Shown here: one piece after another, positions 57,768-63,948 of the stretch
How positions within the stretch are numbered: the first letter of the stretch is position 1
Layout of the letters: each line of letters starts with the position of its first letter
Assembly: GCF_010367455.1 (NCBI RefSeq)
Contig: NZ_WRPR01000064.1
Span: forward strand, 1 to 63,948
Direction of reading: 5' to 3'
Length of the DNA: 63,948 nt
Source of the DNA: Candidatus Laterigemmans baculatus
Lineage (GTDB): Bacteria; Planctomycetota; Planctomycetia; Pirellulales; Pirellulaceae
Position numbers and translations under genes: made by a program
The notes under the pieces: model-generated
Seen by the model: the letters and a program-made list of their open reading frames with translations, nothing else
Database searches by the model: none
What the model was told of the DNA's origin: nothing

Positions 57768-60700
57768 TCAATCCAGCGTGCGGGCGACTTCCTGGATCTT
57801 GTAAGCTTCCAACACGTCGTCCTGCCGGATGTCGTTGAAGCCGGCCAACTTGATGCCGCACTCGAGGCCCCGCGGAACCTCTTTGACGTCTTCCTTGACG
57901 CGCCGCACCGATTCCATGGCGTAATCGCCAATCGTGCGGCCGTCGCGGTTGACGCGGATCCGGCAGCCACGTTCGATCACGCCTTGGGCAACGTAGCAAC
58001 CGGCGATCGTGCCGCTGCGGCTGACCTGGAAGACCTGTTTGACCAGGGCCCGTCCGAGTTCGACGACCCGCTCTTCGGGCCGCAGCCGTCCCTCGAGGAT
58101 CGCCTTGAGATCGTCGGTCATCTGGTAGATGACGCTGTAGCGACGGATCTCGACGCCCCGCTGGTCGGCGAGCGACCGAGCCGCTTCATCGGGAATGACG
58201 TTGAAGCCCAGGATCACCGCATCGGAAGCCGAAGCGAGCGTGACGTCGGCCACGGTGATTCCACCGACAGCCCGTTGCAGGACGCGGATCGAAACCTCCG
58301 GGTGCGCGAGCTTCTCCAGCTCCTTGTCGATCGCCTGCAGCGAACCGCGGACGTCGGCCCGGATGATCAAGTTCAAGCGAACGACATCCTCTTGCTGACC
58401 CAAGCGGCCTTCCTCGACGAGCGACTGGAAGCGTTCGAAGGAGACCTTGGTGGTCGAGCCCGAGAGACTCTGGGCCCGACTGCTGTCGGCACGGCTGGCG
58501 GCGATCTCGCGAGCCTGGCCGATATCCGACAGCACGTGGAAGCGGTCGCCCGCGTCCGGCGGCTGGTCCAGACCGAACAGGTTCACCGGCGTGCTCGGAC
58601 CGGCTTCCTTGATCGTCCGGTTGTTCAGCGTATCGCGCATCGCACGCACGCGTCCGTGGGCCGCTCCGCAGACGACCACGTCGCCGACTCGGAGCGTTCC
58701 GTTTTGGACGACCACTTTGGCGATCACGCCGCGGTCACCCTGCTGCTCCGATTCGATGCACACGCCGTAGGCCGTGCGGTCGGGATTGGCCCGGTACTCG
58801 TTGAGCTCGGCGATCGCCAGCAGCGTCTCGAGCAGCTCATCGAGCCCTTCGCCGGTGATCGCGCTGGTGCGGACGATTTCGACATCGCCACCCCACTCGC
58901 TCGGCGTCAGCCCGTGCTCGGTCATCTGCGTCATCACGCGTGTTGGGTCGGCACCTTCAAGGTCGATCTTGTTCATCGCGACGACGATCGGCACGCCGGC
59001 CGCCTTGATGTGGCTGATCGCCTCTTCGGTCTGCGGCATGATCCCGTCATCGGCGGCGATCACCAGCACGGCGACGTCGGTGACGTTCGCACCGCGGGCC
59101 CGCATCTCGGTAAACGCTTCGTGACCCGGGGTGTCGACGAAGGTGACTTTCTGGTCGTCCTTGTCGATCTGGTAGGCCCGGATGTGCTGGGTGATGCCAC
59201 CCGCCTCGCCCTTGGCCACGTCGATTCCCACGAGCTTGTCGAGCAGGCTCGTTTTGCCGTGGTCGACGTGACCGAGGAAGGTCACGATCGGAGGCCGAGC
59301 GAGGAGTTGCTCTTCGCTGTCCTCGGTCTCTTCGATTCCCGAAATCAGCTCTTCTTCGAGCGACTCGGGGGTCTTGAGTTCGATGTCGAGGTCCATTTCC
59401 GCGGCGATCAGTTCCGCCGTTTCCTGATCAATCGTGGCGTTGATGTTGACCATCACGCCCATCCCCATCAGAACCCGCAGGACCTGAGCGACCGGCACGC
59501 CGGCGGCTTCACAGAAGCTCCGCAACGTGCAGGGGAGTTCGACCTGGACCTTTTCCTTACGGGGCGCGGCCGTGTTGGTCCCCTTGCGGGTCAGGGTCCG
59601 CCGGCGGCGACCATCGCCTTGGTGCAGCGAACGTTCGATGTCCTGCCGCTGATTGGCGCGTCGCCGCCCCTTGCCGCGGACCGCTCGGGCGCTGGCCATG
59701 CCGGCCAAGCCCTTCTTGCCCTTTTCTTCTTCGTCGCGGCCTTCCCGGCCAACCACCGCTCCACGGCCACGACCTTTCTCGCCCCCGGTAAACGAGGACA
59801 AGCCTCCCTTGCCAGAGGACGGGGCCGCCTTCTCCTTCTCTTGCTGCTGCAGCGCCTCGAGCGGAGCTTTCATGCCCTGCTTGTGACCCGCGATGACGTC
59901 TTTGCTGAGCCGGATCTCGGGCTTCTGAGCGGCCGGCTCGCCAGCGGCCGGTTTCGACGGCGTCGGCTGCTTGGCCGCGGGCAGTGCGGCGAGGTTGATC
60001 ACCGGCGTGCGGCTCTTCGGTTTGTTTCCGCCACCTTCCCGCGACCCTCCACCGCCGCCGCCACCGCTGCGGCCGAGGACGCGCATCTTGCCACCCGAGG
60101 TGAACGAACCACCGCGAAGGGGGCCGCGGGTGATCGAAGCCGGGCTGGTGTCGGGCATCGACGGCTTCTGCGGCGCGTCGCTCGGTTTCTTCGCAGCCGG
60201 AGCCGCGGCCGATTCCCCTCCTTCGGACTTGCCACCGGCGTCTTTCGCCGCGTCGCTCGGTGCCGCCTCGGCCTTCGCACTCTCGGTTTGCTTCTCCGCG
60301 GCCGCGGCTTTCGGCTCAGCCGCCTCAGCAGCCGGCGCACTGGCCGCCGAAGTTCCTGCATCGGCCTTCGGGGGAGCCGCTTCGCCAGCTTTGACGGTTT
60401 CCGCTGCAGTGTCGGCGGCCGGTGCCTTGGGCTTTTCTTCTGCCGCGGCCGTTTCGGCTGCTTCGGCCTCCGACTCGGCCGAGCGAGAGGCTCCGCCGCG
60501 GAGAGCTGCGGAACGCAAGCTGATGGGCGTGTTCGCGCGGCGAACCGCATCGCCAGGGCGAGCGCTGCGGCTCGGCACAATGCTGGCGGGTTTCTTGGCC
60601 ATCGGTGCAACCGGAGCCGGCTTGGTGTCGGCAACGGCGACGGCAGATGCCTGCTTCTTCTGGGCAGCAGCGGCCAAATGATCCTTGACCCGCTGGACTT

Positions 60701-60824
60701 CGTCGTCGTCCAAGCTGGCCAATGCGGAACCCTTGCCGGTCAATCCGACCTTTTTGCAGATCTCCGCGAGATCCTTACTGTCGACTTTCAGTTCTTTAGC
60801 GAGCGCGTAAATGCGTACGGGCAC
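57768..60824 (-). CDS. infB: Translation initiation factor IF-2
   Basis: IF-2 delivers initiator tRNA to the 30S subunit. The 1018-residue product starts [19 protein letters not shown], an IF2_N domain; the GTG at 60824 matches the conserved start. A long low-complexity Ala/Pro/Lys/Glu region fills about residues 60-380, then Arg/Gly-rich segments. The GTPase G1 is GHVDHGKT (518-525), with [13 protein letters not shown] and the domain II-IV C-terminus ([14 protein letters not shown]-like, [13 protein letters not shown]). The upstream nusA gene ends 205 bases away; that gap has no ylxR-like ORF. Confidence 0.97.
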   Translation of the reverse strand: MPVRIYALAKELKVDSKDLAEICKKVGLTGKGSALASLDDDEVQRVKDHLAAAAQKKQASAVAVADTKPAPVAPMAKKPASIVPSRSARPGDAVRRANTPISLRSAALRGGASRSAESEAEAAETAAAEEKPKAPAADTAAETVKAGEAAPPKADAGTSAASAPAAEAAEPKAAAAEKQTESAKAEAAPSDAAKDAGGKSEGGESAAAPAAKKPSDAPQKPSMPDTSPASITRGPLRGGSFTSGGKMRVLGRSGGGGGGGSREGGGNKPKSRTPVINLAALPAAKQPTPSKPAAGEPAAQKPEIRLSKDVIAGHKQGMKAPLEALQQQEKEKAAPSSGKGGLSSFTGGEKGRGRGAVVGREGRDEEEKGKKGLAGMASARAVRGKGRRRANQRQDIERSLHQGDGRRRRTLTRKGTNTAAPRKEKVQVELPCTLRSFCEAAGVPVAQVLRVLMGMGVMVNINATIDQETAELIAAEMDLDIELKTPESLEEELISGIEETEDSEEQLLARPPIVTFLGHVDHGKTSLLDKLVGIDVAKGEAGGITQHIRAYQIDKDDQKVTFVDTPGHEAFTEMRARGANVTDVAVLVIAADDGIMPQTEEAISHIKAAGVPIVVAMNKIDLEGADPTRVMTQMTEHGLTPSEWGGDVEIVRTSAITGEGLDELLETLLAIAELNEYRANPDRTAYGVCIESEQQGDRGVIAKVVVQNGTLRVGDVVVCGAAHGRVRAMRDTLNNRTIKEAGPSTPVNLFGLDQPPDAGDRFHVLSDIGQAREIAASRADSSRAQSLSGSTTKVSFERFQSLVEEGRLGQQEDVVRLNLIIRADVRGSLQAIDKELEKLAHPEVSIRVLQRAVGGITVADVTLASASDAVILGFNVIPDEAARSLADQRGVEIRRYSVIYQMTDDLKAILEGRLRPEERVVELGRALVKQVFQVSRSGTIAGCYVAQGVIERGCRIRVNRDGRTIGDYAMESVRRVKEDVKEVPRGLECGIKLAGFNDIRQDDVLEAYKIQEVARTLD

Positions 60825-61029
60825 GGGGCAGCAATCCTGTGGATATATCAAAAGGGTGGCGTGCCATGTTTCGCGGCCGGAAATACGGCCGGCGGACACG
60901 CGGGCAATTTAGTTCACATAAGCGACAATTCCTCCGTCCACTGGCCGCCGCGGCAACCCAGTGGAAGACATCACAAGCGACGGGTCCGCCTCCCCCTCCG
61001 CGGGAGAGCAGGGCCAGTCGCGAAAAACG

Positions 61030-62538
61030 TCACACGCTATCACGTGTAATGTCGGCAGAAACGTCCGTCTTAGCATTGTCCGCAGACTCTGCCGAATCGA
61101 CAACCGCATCCTCTCGGCCCACCGTTTCCTCTTCACCCTCCGCTCCTTCGCGGCCAGCCGCCTCGGGGTCTCCGGCCGCCTCGGGGTCTCCGGCCGCCTC
61201 GCCGCTCGCTTCACCCTCGCTGGCAACTTCGCCCTCGCTGGCAACTTCGCCAGCAGCGGGCTCTTCGCTGGCTGCGGGCTCTTCGCTGGCTGCCTCTTCC
61301 GCAGCCGCATCGGTGAGGGACGACTCTTCCTCGGCGTCGCGACCCTGCCGTTCCCGGTCGCGGCGGACGCGGCGTTCCTCGGCGGCAGCCACTTCGGCCT
61401 CTTCCGCCTTCAGCTCCGCCTCTTCGACGATCCGGTTGACTTGCTCTTCACTGAGCCCACCGAGTTCCATCAGGGCTTCGGGCTCGATCACCGACAGGTC
61501 GTCGTAGGAGAGATAACCCTGCTCGACCAATCGCTGCGCGAGCTCTTCATCGACGCCTTCGATCTCGCTGTAGGCAGCCACGGCCCGCTCGATTTGCTCC
61601 TCGAGCTCGTCGGCGGTCATGATCTCGATGTCCCACCCGCAGAGCTTGCTGGCCAGGCGAACGTTTTGGCCGCGGCGACCGATCGCAAGCGAGAGCTGAT
61701 CCTCTTGCACCAGCACGATGGCCCGGCCGATCAAGTCGCACAGCAAGACCTGTTCGACCGCGGCGGGCTGCAGGGCGTTGGGGATCAGAACTTGCGGATC
61801 ATCGCTGAACCGCACGACGTCGATGTGCTCGCCCGCCAACTCCTCGCGGACCGCTTTGATGCGGCTGCCGCGGAAACCGACGCACACGGCGATCGGGTCG
61901 ACCTGAGCGTCGATGCTGCTGACGGCGACTTTGCTGCGGTAGCCCGGCTCGCGGCTGATCGAGTTGATCTCGATGACGCCGTCGGCCAGCTCCGGAATTT
62001 CCTGCTCGAACAACCGCTGCACGAGCTGCGGGCGATTGCGGCTGAGCACCACTCGCACGCGGTTCCCGGCCGCCCGGACTTCATACACGACCGCCCGGAT
62101 CCGCTCGTTGGCGTGCAGCGACTCGCCGGGGATCTGCTCGCTGCGGGGCAGGATCGCTTCGACGTTGCCGAGCTGGACCGTGGCCACGCCGCCATCGGCC
62201 CGCCCGATCTGGCCGCTGACCATCTGGCCGATCTGGTCGCGGTACTCCACCATCAACGCGTCGCGTTCGGCTTCGCGGACTTTCTGAATGATGACCTGCT
62301 TGGCGGTCTGAGCACCGATGCGACCAATCTGGTCTTCGCCCAATTCCTGGCCGTCGAGGACCGCAAAAGTACGGCCGGTCGAGCGGTCGAGCTGGACCAC
62401 AATGTCGGCGTCTTCACCATATTGCCGCTTCGCGGCGGTCTGCAGCGCCGCCTCGATCGCGGAGAACACGATCTCTTTATCGATGTTCTTCTCGCGATGG
62501 AGCGAGTCGACGTAGCGCAGAATATCTTGCGGATTCAT
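61030..62538 (-). CDS. nusA: Transcription termination/antitermination protein NusA
   Basis: NusA modulates pausing, termination and antitermination. The 502-residue product begins MNPQDILRYVDSLHREKNIDK, then the S1 domain (about residues 130-200: GQIGRADGGVATVQLGNVEAILPRSEQI), KH1/KH2 (AVCVGFRGSRIKAVREELAGE; VQEDQLSLAIGRRGQNVRLASKLCGWDIEI), and an acidic, Ala/Glu-rich tail with repeated AASEEPA and GDPEAAG units replacing the usual acidic repeats. The ATG at 62538 suits the conserved start. rimP is not upstream. It leads the nusA-infB-rbfA operon. Confidence 0.95.
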   Translation of the reverse strand: MNPQDILRYVDSLHREKNIDKEIVFSAIEAALQTAAKRQYGEDADIVVQLDRSTGRTFAVLDGQELGEDQIGRIGAQTAKQVIIQKVREAERDALMVEYRDQIGQMVSGQIGRADGGVATVQLGNVEAILPRSEQIPGESLHANERIRAVVYEVRAAGNRVRVVLSRNRPQLVQRLFEQEIPELADGVIEINSISREPGYRSKVAVSSIDAQVDPIAVCVGFRGSRIKAVREELAGEHIDVVRFSDDPQVLIPNALQPAAVEQVLLCDLIGRAIVLVQEDQLSLAIGRRGQNVRLASKLCGWDIEIMTADELEEQIERAVAAYSEIEGVDEELAQRLVEQGYLSYDDLSVIEPEALMELGGLSEEQVNRIVEEAELKAEEAEVAAAEERRVRRDRERQGRDAEEESSLTDAAAEEAASEEPAASEEPAAGEVASEGEVASEGEASGEAAGDPEAAGDPEAAGREGAEGEEETVGREDAVVDSAESADNAKTDVSADITRDSV

Positions 62539-62565
62539 GCCGGGACGTGGGGCCGGAACGGGTAT

Positions 62566-62597
62566 AAAACAGGGCCCGGATGTAAACACCCGGGCCC
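62566..62597 (-). terminator. Stem-loop between the secreted-protein gene and nusA
   Basis: Read on the minus strand, GGGCCCGG, a ~10-base loop and CCGGGCCC form an 8-bp stem, followed by TGTTTTAT. It is ~70 bases after the stop of the 62665-63303 gene and just before the nusA start. It could also be a regulatory hairpin in the nusA leader. Confidence 0.5.
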
Positions 62598-62664
62598 GGC
62601 GTTTGATCAGTCGGGGGTCCGAGTAAAACTATCGGCCATCCCGAAGGGTGTCAACCAAGCCGCC

Positions 62665-63303
62665 TCACCAGACGGTTTCGAGCGGCATCGGCGGACGAAG
62701 CGGAACAACCGCTTCAGCCTCAAAAACCCCTGCGGACGGGACAGCTACCCGCACGCGAAGGACTCCCCACAGCGGACCCCAGTGCGGCGGACCCCAGTGG
62801 GGATGATTCGGCCCTGCTGCCGAACGCCTCCCCCAAGCCGCGTCCGGCCCGTTCCGCCGCAGCGGGAGCCGGAGCGTTGCACAGCCCTGGCCGTCGGTCG
62901 CCACGCGTCCGCTCCACCGCAGACGCTCCTCCGCCAGCAGCTCGAAAGAAGTAAGATCGGCCGACGGCACCTGCGGCGTCAGCTCAAATGTGGCAGTGCC
63001 TCGAATCCGCACCGGTTGCCCCGCCGCATCGAACAGAGCGACCGTCGCCAACCAGCCATCGGGCTCGGCGTCCGCGTCCCAATTGGCCGGCTCCGCTTCG
63101 AGCACGGCGAGCGCCGCGCGGGATCGCTGCACCTCGACGAAAACCGGTGGATTGGAGACGCGCTCGGCAGCCGCCGCCGCGGAGGCAACGATCGTGATCC
63201 ACCCGAGGCTGAGCAGTCCAGCCACGCAAAGCAGCCCCATCGAGCGGGCGCAGCCGACCACGGCCGCTTGGCGAGGGGTCGAGAACGAAGTGGGCAGCGG
63301 CAT
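62665..63303 (-). CDS. Secreted or membrane-anchored protein, function unknown
   Basis: The 212-residue product (ATG 63303) has a hydrophobic segment MGLLCVAGLLSLGWITIVA at about residues 22-40 and then a ~170-residue polar part (LAVLEAEPANWDADAEPDGW, TATFELTPQVPSADLTSFEL, RWSGRVATDGQGCATLRLPL, and HWGPPHWGPLWGVLRVRVA). The pattern is beta-rich, like a secreted Ig-like domain. An ATG at 63240 would make the hydrophobic part a signal peptide start. It is upstream of nusA on the same strand. No family is recognised. Confidence 0.6.
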   Translation of the reverse strand: MPLPTSFSTPRQAAVVGCARSMGLLCVAGLLSLGWITIVASAAAAAERVSNPPVFVEVQRSRAALAVLEAEPANWDADAEPDGWLATVALFDAAGQPVRIRGTATFELTPQVPSADLTSFELLAEERLRWSGRVATDGQGCATLRLPLRRNGPDAAWGRRSAAGPNHPHWGPPHWGPLWGVLRVRVAVPSAGVFEAEAVVPLRPPMPLETVW

Positions 63304-63948
63304 GGGGCAGGGGACTCCGAGGGGAGGATCAGGGCGGCCGACGAGGCCCTTCTTCCTCCACGCATGCTGCGGACCACCACCCGCAGCCCCCCTGCAGCCG
63401 TTCCTCTGCGGCACCCGCCGCGGCACGGCCGCACTCCTCCGGCTGCCCCGCGGGCGGCGCGTCGCACCCGCGGCGACTGACCACCTCGGGCGGCGATACG
63501 GTGCTCAAAAGGCCGCTTTTTCAAGAGGAAACGGAGCACGCCGGGGAGCGGGACTATCGGTCGGCTGCGGCTGCCATCGATCGCCGCCGGCTCTCAGGCA
63601 AAGCGTCCACTTTCCCCGCGGCGGTACTCGGAAGTGCGAAGGTGGGGCGTTGCCCTTTCGCCTCGCCTGATGCCGTTCCGCACCAGCCGTTGCCAAGACG
63701 CATCGCTTCCGACTCTTCCTTTCGGTTGGATCTCCGTTGAGCCGTAGGCGCTAGCCTCGGGCCGGTCCGCGGCAGGGGCGATCCGCTCGGCAGCGCTGCG
63801 GTACCCGCGGCTAGGCGCTGTCAGAAAACCGCTCTTCCCCATCACCCTCCCCCCGGGAGGTCGTGCAGTTTTTAGCCCCCTCTCCCCCGAAGGGAATCGC
63901 GGCAATCGCTCGACCTTCACCCCCGAACATTTTCGCGATTCTCTTTGG
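63304..63948. other. Intergenic 645 bp at the window end, no gene supported
   Basis: Several short frames are open but none carries a signal, domain or neighbour-like bias. Repeat ends were found: GAGCCGTAGGCGCTAGCCTC near 63737-63757, CCGCGGCTAGGCGCTGTCAG at ~63807-63826, and ACCCTCCCCCCGGGAGG at 63844-63860 preceded by CTGTCAGAAAAC. The rest could hold a promoter for the secreted protein gene, but none was identified. Confidence 0.55.
63737..63860. repeat. Composite of GGCGCTAGCC and ACCCTCCC repeat elements
   Basis: TGAGCCGTAGGCGCTAGCCT begins the tract; an inverted CCGCGGCTAGGCGCTGTCAG is ~50-70 bases on; then a truncated ACCCTCCCCCCGGGAGG. The two families thus lie side by side here, joined by CTGTCAGAAAAC, a junction also seen before the copy at 47432. 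Confidence 0.75.

Noticed and set aside
60825-61029. A ylxR-like gene between nusA and infB
   Set aside because: The 205-bp gap has no minus-strand frame of adequate length or the expected motifs.
62566-62597. A riboswitch in the nusA leader
   Set aside because: Only one GC-rich stem-loop is visible, with no conserved riboswitch core; it is listed as a probable terminator.

Overview
The window is GC-rich, densely coding DNA that looks chromosomal and comes from a planctomycete, most likely order Pirellulales. Support comes from lineage-typical families: the secreted DUF1592/PSD1-type cytochrome protein with its DUF1552 partner, DUF1570, DUF1080, DUF1573, large membrane-tethered Ser/Thr kinases, a Planctomycetaceae-type ECF sigma factor and giant polytopic membrane proteins. 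Many starts have weak or no Shine-Dalgarno and several are GTG or TTG. I see no rRNA, tRNA, CRISPR array, prophage or transposase. Taxonomy is inferred from gene content only.

Layout. 0-1.5 kb: a tandem repeat, an orphan remnant of an exosortase-type acyl-CoA ligase and a PMP3-like membrane peptide. 1.7-6.5 kb: a Ser/Thr kinase with an extracellular domain, a monoheme secreted protein, a DUF1080 protein and a lipoprotein. 6.9-12.4 kb: pyrB overlapping a dihydroorotase homologue that lacks its catalytic residues, ruvB, bioA and an ECF sigma factor. 12.6-22.8 kb: a small secreted protein, a second kinase, a ~2,035-residue membrane protein and an ABC-2 permease. 22.9-35.7 kb: envelope and secreted proteins, including the DUF1592/DUF1552 operon, a secreted HExxH protein and two related lipoprotein/secreted proteins. 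36.0-39.3 kb: a three-gene set resembling part of the ebo metabolite-traffic cluster (UbiA-like, TIM-barrel, phosphodiesterase-like). 39.7-46.1 kb: a small membrane protein, clpX, a double-VWA membrane protein and an esterase. 46.2-51.7 kb: an aminotransferase, DUF4416, a WecA/MraY-like transferase and an O-antigen-ligase-like protein. 51.9-55.0 kb: DUF1573 and a tetraheme lipoprotein. 55.2-63.3 kb: a minus-strand information-processing block (yebC; nusA-infB-rbfA followed by an HhH-like gene), preceded by one secreted protein.

The most distinctive signal is not a protein. Short repeats of several families fill nearly every larger intergenic gap: four inverted-repeat elements built on GAGTAC/GTACTC hexamers, elements with ACCCTCCCCCCGGGAGGGT ends, elements with GGCGCTAGCC-type ends, and 7-bp or 24-bp tandem arrays. 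In several genes the stop codon and last codons lie inside one of these repeats, which suggests recurrent insertion or expansion at gene 3' ends. In-frame 15- to 18-bp minisatellites also occur in the linkers of several envelope proteins.
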